64,000 bases of DNA from JACVRW01 sp963850205 (GTDB lineage: Bacteria; Actinomycetota; Thermoleophilia; Solirubrobacterales; Thermoleophilaceae), in NCBI GenBank assembly GCA_963850205.1, contig CAWKKJ010000015.1:186001-250000 (forward strand). Direction: 5' to 3'. The position numbers and the translations under genes are program-made. The notes under the pieces were generated by a model. It saw only the letters and a program-made list of their open reading frames with translations, had not been told where the DNA came from and did no database searches. Positions 47,462 through 56,167 of the stretch are shown piece after piece. Each line of letters starts with the position of its first letter. Position 1 is the stretch's first letter.

Positions 47462-49396
47462 CAGAGGTGGCCGACAACACCCTGGTCGACGGGCGCTACC
47501 GGATCGTGCGCCGGCTCGGCTCGGGGGGCATGGCCGATGTCTACTGCGCCCAGGACACCCACCTGGGCCGCGAGGTGGCGCTGAAGGTCCTCCACCGGCG
47601 CTTCGCCCAGGACCAGGAGTTCGTCGAGCGCTTTCGCCGCGAGGCGAAGGCGGCGGCGGGTCTGGGCCACCCGCACGTGGTCGGCGTGTTCGACCGCGGG
47701 GAGCACCAGGGCACCTACTACATCGCGATGGAGCACCTCCAGGGCCGAACGCTCAAGGAGATCGTGTCCACCGAGGCGCCGCTGGACCAACTGCGGGTGA
47801 TCGACTTCGGAGTGCAGATCCTGGAGGCGGCGGGCTTCGCCCACCAGCACGGGGTGATCCACCGCGACTTCAAGCCCCACAACGTGATCGTGGACGCCGA
47901 GGGCCTCGCCAAGGTCACCGACTTCGGTATCGCTCGGGCCGGGGCGTCGGAGATGACCGAGACGGGCTCGATCATGGGCACGGCGCAGTACCTCTCGCCC
48001 GAGCAGGCCCAGGGCCACGCCGTGACGGCGACCTCGGACCTGTACTCGATCGGCGTGATGCTCTACGAGATGCTGGCCGGGCGGCTGCCCTTCGACGGCG
48101 ACAGCGCCGTGTCCGTGGCGCTGAAGCATCTCTCGGAACCGCCTCCGCCGATCTCGTCGTTCCGTCCCGACGTGCATCCCGCCCTCGAGGCGGTGGTGAT
48201 GGCCTCGCTGGCCAAGGACCCGGCCCGGCGATGGCAGACGGCCGAGGACTTCGAGGAGGCGCTCACCGCCGCCCGGACCCAGATCGAGGCCGGTGACGAC
48301 GGGCAGGGAACGAGCGCGTTCGTCCCGATCCCCGTACCCGTGCCCCTCCCCGGCGCCGAGGCGGCCGACGGCAACGGCGCGGCCCCATTGGCGGCCGTGG
48401 ACGAGCCGCAGGAGGAGCGCCGCCGCCGCTGGCCCTGGTTCACCATCGGCCTGCTCGCGCTTGCGCTGGCGGCGGTGCTGGCCTACTTCGGCATCAGCGC
48501 GCTGCTCGAGCCCGAGACGCGGTCGGTGCCCCGAGCGGTGGGCAAGCAGTACATCTCGGCGCGGGCGGTGCTCGAGCGAGCGGGCTTCGACGTGCGCCAG
48601 ACCCGGGTGCGCAGCGCCCAGCCCTTCGACCAGGTCGTCGAGCAGGACCCCAACCCGGGCGAGCAGGCCGAGGAGGGATCGGTGGTCACGCTCGAGGTGT
48701 CCAACGGCCCGGGCGAGGTCCGCGTGCCCTCGGTGGCCAAGCTGCCCCAGGAACAGGCGGTCAGGGAGATACAGAAGGCCCGGCTGAAGGTGACGATCGA
48801 GCGCGAGTTCTCCGACGAGGTGGACGAGGACTTCGCGATCCGCACCGTGCCCCGGGCCGCGACGGAGGTCACGCGCGGCACGCGGATCACGCTGTTCGTG
48901 AGCGACGGCCCCGAGCAGGTGACCGTCCCGGAGGTGATCGGGCTCTCCCAGGGCTCGGCCGAGAGCCGTCTGGCGGGCGAGGGCCTGGGCGTGGCGGTGG
49001 TCGAGCAGGAGTCGGAGGAGACCGAGGGATCGGTGATCGCCCAGGACCCGGGCGGCGGGAGCCAGGTCGACCGCGGCGCCACCGTCACGATCACGGTGTC
49101 CCTGGGCATCGAGCGGGTCAGCGTGCCCAACGTCGTCGGCCAGAGCGCCGGGGACGCCCAGGCCCAGATCAGCGCGGCCGGCCTGACGACCGCGCGGAGC
49201 GAGCGCACGGTGAGCGACGAGGCCCAGGACGGCGTGGTCATCACCCAGCGCCCGGGCGCGGGCGCCGAGGTGGAGGAGGGCTCGCAGGTCGTGATCATCG
49301 TCGGCGTGTTCGAGGATCCCGCGGAGGAGGAGCTTGCCCCTGCCCCGGACCCCGGCCCCGGCCCCGGCCCCGGAGGAAGAGGAGCAGCAGCCGTGA
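47458..49396 (+). CDS. pknB: PASTA-domain serine/threonine protein kinase
   Basis: Kinase domain (about 14-270) with LGSGGMADVYCAQD, EVALKVL, catalytic HRDFKPHNVIV (Phe-Lys instead of the common Val-Lys), TDFGIARAG and MGTAQYLSPEQAQG. A Pro-rich juxtamembrane linker, one membrane helix (about 325-348) and four extracellular PASTA repeats follow (starts near VPRAVGKQ, VPSVAKLP, VPEVIGLS, VPNVVGQS). The frame as given runs on into ddl through a ccccgg repeat at 49342-49373. In the alternative frame after that repeat the kinase would end PEEEEQQP with TGA at 49394, overlapping the ddl GTG; I prefer that reading. Confidence 0.9.
49342..49373. repeat. Tandem ccccgg tract at the pknB-ddl junction
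   Basis: Four or five near-perfect copies of a six-base ccccgg/ggcccc unit encode Pro-Asp-Pro-Gly repeats. A one-base length change here would switch the reading frame between a kinase-ligase fusion and two separate overlapping genes. Such tracts are prone to replication slippage and to sequencing errors. Confidence 0.8.
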
Positions 49397-50346
49397 GGGT
49401 CGCGGTGCTCGCCGGCGGGCGGTCGAGCGAGCACGATGTCTCGCTGGCCTCGGCGGAGGCGGTACGGGCCGGCCTGGTCGAGGGCGGCCACGAGCCGGTC
49501 GACGTCCGGCTCTCCCGCGACGGCGGCTGGAGCCGCGACGGAGAACCCCTGGCCCTCGAGCCCGGCCGCGGCCTGTTGGGGTGCGAGGTGGCGTTCCCGG
49601 TCCTGCACGGCCCCTTCGGCGAGGACGGAACGGTGCAGGGCCTGCTCGAGATCCTCGACCTGCCCTACGTGGGCGCCGGTGTGACGGCGTCCGCCCTGGC
49701 CATGGACAAGGCCCTGTTCAAGGACCTCATGGCCGCTCACGGCGTTCCGCAGGTGGACTACGCGGTGGTGCGCCAGGGGGAGCGCCCCTCGATCGCCGCG
49801 CCCGTCTTCGTCAAGCCGGCCCGGCTGGGCTCTTCGGTGGGGATCGCCAAGGCCTGGTCGGAGGCCGATGTGGCGGGCGCTCTGGAGGGAGCCTTCCGGC
49901 ATGACCCGGTCGCCCTGGTGGAACGCTTCTGCGAGGGAATCGAGGTGGAGTGCTCGGTGCTCGGTCATTCCGAACCGGTGGCCTCCCAGCCGGGCGAAAT
50001 CGTGATCCGCGGTGCCGACTGGTACGACTACGAGGCCAAGTACTCGGCCGGCGGCATGGAGCTGCTGGTCCCGCCGCGGGTGCCGGAGGCCGTGCGCGAG
50101 GAGGTGCGGGGCCTGGCGGTGGAGGTGTTCCGGCTGGTGGGCTGCTCGGGGATGGCCCGCGTCGACTTCTTCGTGGAGGGCGACGCCGTGCTGGTCAACG
50201 AGCTGAACACGATCCCGGGGTTTACTTCCACGAGCGTGTACGCGAAGCTCTTCGCGGCCAGCGGAGTGCCGTACGTCGAGCTGCTGGACCGATTGCTGAG
50301 CCTGGCGCTCGAGCGCCATGAGGAGGAACGCCGCTACCGGCACTGA
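49393..50346 (+). CDS. ddl: D-alanine--D-alanine ligase
   Basis: ATP-grasp ligase making D-Ala-D-Ala for peptidoglycan. Motifs: VLAGGRSSEHDVSLASA, VLHGPFGEDGTVQGLLEILD, the canonical SALAMDKALFK, VKPARLGSSVGIAKA, the omega loop YDYEAKYSAGGMELLVP, and the Mg-binding VNELNTIPGFTSTSVY. With the GTG at 49393 the protein is 317 residues, the family norm. In the sequence as given the frame is continuous with the upstream PASTA kinase. It is closer to canonical Ddl than the copy at 18696. Confidence 0.92.
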   Translation: MRVAVLAGGRSSEHDVSLASAEAVRAGLVEGGHEPVDVRLSRDGGWSRDGEPLALEPGRGLLGCEVAFPVLHGPFGEDGTVQGLLEILDLPYVGAGVTASALAMDKALFKDLMAAHGVPQVDYAVVRQGERPSIAAPVFVKPARLGSSVGIAKAWSEADVAGALEGAFRHDPVALVERFCEGIEVECSVLGHSEPVASQPGEIVIRGADWYDYEAKYSAGGMELLVPPRVPEAVREEVRGLAVEVFRLVGCSGMARVDFFVEGDAVLVNELNTIPGFTSTSVYAKLFAASGVPYVELLDRLLSLALERHEEERRYRH

Positions 50347-50369
50347 GTCACTGACGACGAGGGGGAGCG

Positions 50370-51791
50370 ATGGCATCTCTGGGGCAGCAGATCCTGCGCC
50401 GCAAGCCGGTCACCGCCATGACGGAACAGGCGGGGACCGACACGGGCGAAGGCGACCTGTCTCGCTCGATCGGCCTGCTGCAGCTGTCGGCCTTCGGCAT
50501 CGGGTCCACGATCGGGACCGGCATCTTCATCGTCCTCACCGAGGCGGCGCCGGTCGCGGGGCCCGGCGTCGTCCTGTCCTTCGTGTTCGCGGGAGTGGTC
50601 GCCGGCCTCACCGCGATCTGCTACGCCGAGCTGGCCAGCGCGGTGCCGGTGTCGGGCTCCTCCTACTCCTACGCGTACGCCACGCTGGGGGAGGGAGTGG
50701 CGGTGGTGGTGGCCGCCTGCCTGCTGCTGGAGTACGGGGTCGCCTCCGCCGCCGTGGCCGTCGGCTGGTCGCAGTACCTCAACGAGCTGTTCGACAACCT
50801 CTTCGGCTTCGTCATCCCGGAGAACCTCGCCAACGCGCCGGAGGCGGACGGGTTCTTCAACGTCCCCGCGGTGGTCCTGATCGTGCTCTGCATGCTGCTG
50901 CTGATCCGGGGCGCGAGCGAGTCGGCCACCGTCAACACGGTGATGGTGGCCATCAAGGTGAGCGTCCTCCTTCTCTTCGTGGCCGTCGGCGTGACCGGCT
51001 GGGAATCTGACAACCTCGAGGACTTCACCCCCTTCGGCTTCGACGGCATCAGCTCGGCCGCCGGCATCATCTTCTTCTCCTACATCGGGCTGGACGCGGT
51101 CTCGACCGCGGGGGAGGAGGTCAAGAACCCGCGCCGCAACCTGCCGCTGGCGATCATCATCGCTCTGGTCACGGTCACCTCGCTCTATCTGGCCGTAGCC
51201 CTGGTGGCGGTGGCGGCTCAGCCGCTGCCGGACTTCGAGGGCCAGGAGGCCGGGCTGGCCGCGATCCTCGAGACGGTCACCGGCAACACGTGGCCGTCGA
51301 CGGTGCTGGCTGCCGGCGCGGTGGTCTCGATATTCAGCGTCACCCTGGTCGGGATGTACGGGCAGACGCGCATCCTGTTCGCCATGGGCCGCGACGGCAT
51401 GATCCCGCCGCTGTTCAACCGGCTGAACCCGCGCACGCTCACTCCGGTCCCGGCCACCATCATCGTGGCCGTGGTCATCTCGCTCCTGGCGGGCCTGCTC
51501 CCGATTAACTTCCTGGCCGAGATGACGAGCATCGGCACGCTGGTGGCGTTCATGATCGTCTCGACCGGCGTGATCATCCTGCGCCGCACGGCGCCCGACC
51601 TGCCCCGCGGCTTCAAGGTGCCCGGCTATCCGGTCACGCCGATCCTGTCGATCATCGGCTGCCTCTGGATCATCTCCGACCTGCGCGTGGTCACGCTCTA
51701 CGTGTTCGTCGGCTGGGCCGCGGTGGCCCTCACTTGGTACTTCTTCTACGGCCGTTCCCATGCCGTGCTCGGCCGGGAGGAGGCGTCGTGA
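50370..51791 (+). CDS. APC-superfamily amino acid permease (CAT-like)
   Basis: A 473-residue transporter with 12 membrane helices. The first has the substrate-binding motif LSAFGIGSTIGTGIFIVL; later FAGVVAGLTAICYAELASAVP, FFSYIGLDAVSTAGEEVKNPRRNLP and MYGQTRILFAMGRDGMIPP match cationic amino acid transporters. It ends by GTGA overlap with a Usp protein, a common pairing in actinobacteria. Substrate is inferred only at family level. Confidence 0.92.
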   Translation: MASLGQQILRRKPVTAMTEQAGTDTGEGDLSRSIGLLQLSAFGIGSTIGTGIFIVLTEAAPVAGPGVVLSFVFAGVVAGLTAICYAELASAVPVSGSSYSYAYATLGEGVAVVVAACLLLEYGVASAAVAVGWSQYLNELFDNLFGFVIPENLANAPEADGFFNVPAVVLIVLCMLLLIRGASESATVNTVMVAIKVSVLLLFVAVGVTGWESDNLEDFTPFGFDGISSAAGIIFFSYIGLDAVSTAGEEVKNPRRNLPLAIIIALVTVTSLYLAVALVAVAAQPLPDFEGQEAGLAAILETVTGNTWPSTVLAAGAVVSIFSVTLVGMYGQTRILFAMGRDGMIPPLFNRLNPRTLTPVPATIIVAVVISLLAGLLPINFLAEMTSIGTLVAFMIVSTGVIILRRTAPDLPRGFKVPGYPVTPILSIIGCLWIISDLRVVTLYVFVGWAAVALTWYFFYGRSHAVLGREEAS

Positions 51792-52714
51792 CGCTGGTCG
51801 CAGGGGTGCCGCTCGACGGTCGCTCGGATGTGGCTCTCCAGCTGGCCGAGTTGCTGGCCCGCTCGGCCGGGGACGAGGTGGCGCTCTGCACGGTGGTGCG
51901 CGAGCCCTGGCCGCCCAGCCCGGCGCGCGTGGACGCGGAGTACCGGGCCGAGCTCGACGACACCGCAGCCCGGGTGCTCGAGGAGGCGAGCGCGCAGATG
52001 CCCCCCGACGTGCCCGTTCGCACGCTGGTGCACAACGCGCGCTCGACCCCGGCCGGGCTGCTCGAGGTGGCCGAGCGAGAGGTGGCCACGGCGATCGTGG
52101 TCGGGTCGTCCTCGGCCGGGGCGTTCGGGCGCGTTGCCCTGGGAAGCGTCAGCGGCCGCCTGATGCACAGCTCGCCCGTCCCGGTCGCGCTTCCGCCCCG
52201 GGGCTACCGCTGCGCCCCCACGGACCGGGTGCGCCGGGTCACGGCCGCCTACGGGGGCACCGAGGATGCCGACCGCCTGGTGGTGGCGGCCGCGGAGGTC
52301 GCGAGCCGCGTGGGCGCCTCGTTCCGGATCGCGTCGTTCGCCGTTCGCAGCCGTCCGGCCCTCACGTCGGGCGTCGGGACCGGCCCCGAGGCAGCGATGG
52401 TCAAGCAGTGGGCCGACGAGATCGAGGCGGCAGGCCGAGCCGCCCTGGATCGGGTGAGCCACCTGCCGGACGTACCCGATCTGCTCGACGCCGTGGTCGG
52501 CTACGGGCAGCGATGGGAGGACGCGCTGGAGGACGTGGAGTGGGACGACGGCGACGTGCTCGTGGTCGGCTCGAGCAGCACGCGGCCCGTGGCCCAGGTG
52601 TTCCTGGGCTCCAATGCCTCCAAGATCGTGCGGAACTCGCCGGTGCCGGTCGTCGTGGTGCCGGGTCGCACCGTGGCCGAGATCACCGCACGGGGGTCTA
52701 CTTCTGGAGGCTGA
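51788..52714 (+). CDS. Tandem universal stress protein (two Usp domains)
   Basis: The GTG at 51788 (overlapping the permease stop) gives 308 residues with two Usp domains. The first ends in VVGSSSAGAFGRVALGSVSGRLMHSSPVPVAL and the second in VVGSSSTRPVAQVFLGSNASKIVRNSPVPVVVVP, both with the ATP-binding G-x2-G-x9-G-(S/T) pattern largely kept. It overlaps the convergent kinase gene by 17 bases at the 3' end. It may regulate the permease or sense nucleotides. Confidence 0.88.
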   Translation: MTLVAGVPLDGRSDVALQLAELLARSAGDEVALCTVVREPWPPSPARVDAEYRAELDDTAARVLEEASAQMPPDVPVRTLVHNARSTPAGLLEVAEREVATAIVVGSSSAGAFGRVALGSVSGRLMHSSPVPVALPPRGYRCAPTDRVRRVTAAYGGTEDADRLVVAAAEVASRVGASFRIASFAVRSRPALTSGVGTGPEAAMVKQWADEIEAAGRAALDRVSHLPDVPDLLDAVVGYGQRWEDALEDVEWDDGDVLVVGSSSTRPVAQVFLGSNASKIVRNSPVPVVVVPGRTVAEITARGSTSGG

Positions 52715-54182
52715 GCTCGCGGATCTCGGCCTTGCCACCCTCCGGCAGCCGGGTGATCCACAGCAGGTAGTAGCGATAGCGTCGCCCCTGCGTGTCCAGC
52801 GGGAAGCGCTGGTCTTGGCGCACCCGTTGCACGGCCCGGCTGACCGGTGTCCACGCGTTCACCCGTCCGGGAACGGTGTTGGCTGCGAAGATGCGCCCGC
52901 GGAATCCGGGGGTCGAGGTCACGAGATCGAGCTCGCGCGCTGCCACGGGCGAGTCCGCATCCACGTACAGGCCCACGCCGCCCTTGTTCGCGCCGTCGAG
53001 GCCGCTCACGTACTGCTCGGTGTTCCAGGCCGTGGTGCGGTTGCCGTCGATGGCGAACTGAGCCGCCTCCGGCGATTCCTCGCCGTCGTTGCCCTCCGGG
53101 TCGTAGTCGCTGGCCGCGTCGCTGCCGAGACGCACCTCGCTGAGCCCCGGCGCGCTGGGGGTGACGGTGCCGCCGGCGCCCTTCTCGGTCCGGTCGATGA
53201 CGAGGTAGGCGATCGCTCCGCCGACCAGCGCGAGCAGCAGGACGCTGAGCGCCACCACACGCCGGGGATGCCGCAGGCGGCCGGGCGCGAAGTCGGCGGT
53301 CTCGCCGGGAAGCGAGCGCAGGACGGTGGTGGCCTCGCCGCTCGTCTCGCCCGCCCGCGCCGCCTCGATGCCCAGCACCTCCTCGAGGTCGTGCACCACC
53401 TCGCCCACATTCGCGTAGCGGTTCTTGGTCTCCTTGGCGGTGGCGCGCTCGACCACGGCGGCGAGCGCCGCGGAGATCTCCGGGCGCCGGCGCTGCACGT
53501 CGGGCAGCGGCTCGCGCACGTGCTTCATGGCCACCGCCACCTGCGTGTCGGCCTTGAACGGCGCCTCGCCGGTCAGCATCTCGTAGAGGACGATGCCGAG
53601 CGAGTAGATGTCGGTCTGCTCGGTCACGTCCTGGCCGAGCGCCTGCTCCGGCGACACGTAGTCGGTGGTTCCCAGCACGCGGCCCGGGGCGGTGAGGCCG
53701 TGGGCCTCCAGCGAGCGGGCGATGCCGAAGTCGGTGACCTTGGCCCGCCCATCGGGGTCGATCAGCACGTTCTGTGGCTTGACGTCGCGGTGCACCAGTC
53801 GGTGGAGGTGGGCGGACTCGAGCGCACGGCCGATCTCGATCGCGTAGGCCACCGCCTCGGAGACCGGCAGCCGCCCGTTGCGGCGGATGCGGTCCTTCAG
53901 CGTCTCGCCCTCCACGAACTCGAACACGATGTAGGGGGCGCCCTCGTCCTCGCCCGCGTCGATCACGGTCACGACGTTCGGGTGGTTGAGCTGTGCGACC
54001 GCGCGGGCCTCGCGGCGGAAGCGCTCGAGCTGGTCGGGATCGCTCGAGATATCGCGGTGCATGAGCTTGATCGCGACCCAGCGCTCGAGGGTCGGGTCGA
54101 AGGCCCGGTACACGGTGGACATGCCGCCTGAGCCGATTCGCTCCTCGAGCTTGAAGCGGCCGCCTATGAGGGTGCCGATCAC
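52698..54182 (-). CDS. Serine/threonine protein kinase with an extracellular F5/8 type C-like domain
   Basis: Hanks-type kinase at about residues 8-275: IGSGGMSTVYRAFD, VAIKLM, HRDVKPQNVLI, TDFGIARS and LGTTDYVSPEQALG. One membrane helix lies at about 312-334. The extracellular part (about 340-494) has the discoidin-like pattern SDYDPEGNDGEESPEAAQFAIDG then NRTTAWNTEQYVSG, typical of ligand-binding F5/8C domains, instead of PASTA. It could sense a cell-wall or extracellular carbohydrate. It is divergent from the dsbA-like gene. Confidence 0.9.
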   Translation of the reverse strand: MIGTLIGGRFKLEERIGSGGMSTVYRAFDPTLERWVAIKLMHRDISSDPDQLERFRREARAVAQLNHPNVVTVIDAGEDEGAPYIVFEFVEGETLKDRIRRNGRLPVSEAVAYAIEIGRALESAHLHRLVHRDVKPQNVLIDPDGRAKVTDFGIARSLEAHGLTAPGRVLGTTDYVSPEQALGQDVTEQTDIYSLGIVLYEMLTGEAPFKADTQVAVAMKHVREPLPDVQRRRPEISAALAAVVERATAKETKNRYANVGEVVHDLEEVLGIEAARAGETSGEATTVLRSLPGETADFAPGRLRHPRRVVALSVLLLALVGGAIAYLVIDRTEKGAGGTVTPSAPGLSEVRLGSDAASDYDPEGNDGEESPEAAQFAIDGNRTTAWNTEQYVSGLDGANKGGVGLYVDADSPVAARELDLVTSTPGFRGRIFAANTVPGRVNAWTPVSRAVQRVRQDQRFPLDTQGRRYRYYLLWITRLPEGGKAEIRELSLQK

Positions 54183-54205
54183 CTTCGACTATTTTCGCTG
54201 TCGCC

Positions 54206-54991
54206 TTGTCCGTGCTTGTCCGCTACTACACCGATCCGGCCGATCCCGGCTCCTGGGCCACCGAGCCGTGGCGGCAGGGGCTTCTGCAGGAGTTCGGCGC
54301 GGACCTGCAGATCACCTACGTGATGGTTGGCCTCGCCCGCGAGTATGGAGCACAGGAGTCGCGGCACGTGCGGGAGTGGCTCGACGCCTCCGATCGGTCG
54401 GGGATGCCGGTGGACCCCAGGCTGTGGGACGAGGGCGGGCTGCGCTCGAGCTTTCCGGCCTGCATGGCGGTCAAGGCCGCCGCCGAGCAGGGTCCCGACG
54501 CCGCCGGTCGCTACCTGCGGGCGCTCCGCGAGGGGATCATGTGCCGGCGCCGGCGGCTGGACTCGGCCGAGGGGCTCGTCGAGGAGGCCCGGGGCGCCGG
54601 GCTCGACGCCGGACGGTTCCGGATCGACCTCGATTCCGCCGCCATCGTCGAGGCCTTCGCCGCCGACCTCGAGGAGAGCCGCTCGCGCCCGCCCGACGCG
54701 CCGGAGGGCCTCCCGGTTGTGCGCTTCTCCGGTGAGGAGGGCGAGGCGTGGGGCGGGCCGGCCGGCGAGTGGCGGGCGGCTGCGCTGACCGCGGGCGGCC
54801 ATCCGGCGGGCGCTGAGCGCCCCGGCGTGCTGGAGGCGCTGCGTACCCACGGCCGGCTGGCCACCCCCGAGGTGGCGGCCATCTGCGATCTCCCGGGCCC
54901 GCGGGCGGCGGCCGAGCTGTGGCGCCTGGCCGCCGAGTGGCGGGTGCGTCCCACGCGGTTCTTGACGGGGGAGCTGTGGGAGCCGGCCTGA
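54206..54991 (+). CDS. DsbA/thioredoxin-fold protein lacking the CxxC motif
   Basis: A 261-residue protein starting SVLVRYYTDPADPGSWATEP. This corresponds to the first strand of DsbA/FrnE/YjbH-type proteins, where CPWS or CPWC normally sits, but here both Cys are absent. The helical insert (RHVREWLDASDRSGMPVDPRLW) and the GRLATPEVAAICDLPGPRAA region match YjbH/ClpXP-adaptor-like relatives, so a non-redox adaptor is plausible. Start taken as the TTG at 54206; a GTG at 54212 is an alternative. The last 50 codons are duplicated at 35615-35770. Confidence 0.8.
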   Translation: MSVLVRYYTDPADPGSWATEPWRQGLLQEFGADLQITYVMVGLAREYGAQESRHVREWLDASDRSGMPVDPRLWDEGGLRSSFPACMAVKAAAEQGPDAAGRYLRALREGIMCRRRRLDSAEGLVEEARGAGLDAGRFRIDLDSAAIVEAFAADLEESRSRPPDAPEGLPVVRFSGEEGEAWGGPAGEWRAAALTAGGHPAGAERPGVLEALRTHGRLATPEVAAICDLPGPRAAAELWRLAAEWRVRPTRFLTGELWEPA

Positions 54992-55049
54992 GTTGTTCTC
55001 CGCGGGGCGGCGTGGATTTGGCTGGGTAAGGGAGGGGTTCCCTACGAAA

Positions 55050-55066
55050 CGTCCCATAGTGGGACG
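55050..55066. terminator. Palindromic hairpin between convergent dsbA-like and purM genes
   Basis: cgtccca-tag-tgggacg is a perfect seven-base inverted repeat with a three-base spacer in the gap between the two convergent genes. It fits a bidirectional terminator. In the copy at 35.8-36.3 kb the same palindrome is interrupted by the IS30-type fragment. Confidence 0.6.
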
Positions 55067-55095
55067 CAACGTGCGCAACCCCCCGAGCCGGCCTC

Positions 55096-56167
55096 TTACC
55101 CAGCAGAGAACCCTCGGCCCCGCCTGCCCACCAGCCCCTGCTCGGCCAGCTCGACCACTGCCGGCCCGGTCCGTCACGCTGCCGATCACCTTCGCGCCCG
55201 GGTGGTGGGCCGCCAGCAGCGCCACCGCCGCCTCGGCCTCGGCCGCACCGACCACGCAGCAGAAGCCGCAGCCCATGTTGAACACCTCGTACAGCTCGGC
55301 CGGCTCGACGGGGCCGCGCTCGGCGATCAGCTCGAACACGCGGGGCACCGGCAGCGGCGCGTCGATGCGGTAGCCCACCTCGGCCTCCAGCCGCAGCAGG
55401 TTGAGAAAGCCCTCGCCGGTGATGTGGGCGAGGCCGCGGACCTCGATCTCCGAGGCGAGCAGCTCGCGGATCGCGCGCACGTAGATCACCGTCGGCGCGA
55501 GCAGGAGATCGCCCGCCGTGCCGGCTCCCACGGGCTCATCGAGATCGTCCAGCGCCCGGCGAGCCAGGCTCAGCCCGTTCGAGTGGATGCCGCTGGAGGG
55601 CAGGCCGACGATCACGTCGCCGGGCTCGATGGCCGCGCCGGTGACGATCGCGTCGAGGTCCACCAGCCCGACGCAGAAGCCCACCAGGTCGAACCCCCGC
55701 GGCGAGGGGTGCCCGAGCAGCAGGTCGGGCGTCACGGCGAGCTCGCCGCCGGGGATCTCCAGCGCCGCCTGCTCCGCTCCCTCGCGCAGCCCGGCGCCGA
55801 TCTGGGCCAGCACCTCGGGCCGGGCCTCCTCGACGGCGATGTAGTCCAGCAGGGCGATCGGGTCGGCGCCCACGCAGATCACGTCGTTGGCGTTCATGGC
55901 GATGAGGTCGATGCCGATGGTGTCGTAGCGCTCGAGCTGCTCGCAGACGATGACCTTGGAGCCGACGCTGTCGCAGGAGAGGGCGAGGCCGCGGCGGTCA
56001 TCGAGCCGAAGCACGTTGGCGTAGTGGCCGGAGCCGAGCGCGGCGAGGCTCGGGCGCCCGGTGCGGATCCCGGCCAGCACCTCCACCAGCGCTGCCACGG
56101 CGGTGCCGGACTGCTCCTGGTCCACGCCGGCGCGCGAGTATGCCCCCTCGGCCACGGTCTGATTCAA
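55096..56167 (-). CDS. purM: Phosphoribosylformylglycinamidine cyclo-ligase (AIR synthase), with a frame break near the C-terminus
   Basis: ATP-dependent purine-synthesis enzyme. The core is complete to about residue 337: YSRAGVDQEQSGTAVAAL, RLDDRRGLALSCDSVGSKV, DLIAMNANDVICVGADPIALLDYIA, GLPSSGIHSNGLSLARRAL, HITGEGFLNLLRL and MGCGFCCVVG. After VIGSVTDRAG a single extra base at about 55155-55162 takes the frame out of a tail (VELAEQGLVGRRGRGFSAG) that ends at TAA (55096-55098). Without the shift, the frame stays open for hundreds of codons antisense to the dsbA-like gene. The start TTG at 56167 overlaps the uppP stop as TTGA. Confidence 0.9.

Noticed and set aside
54179..56167. A 662-codon frame joining purM to sequence antisense to the dsbA-like gene
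   Set aside because: Only the first 337 residues are PurM; the rest is the mirror of the dsbA-like coding sequence. A one-base shift gives a natural purM stop at 55096.
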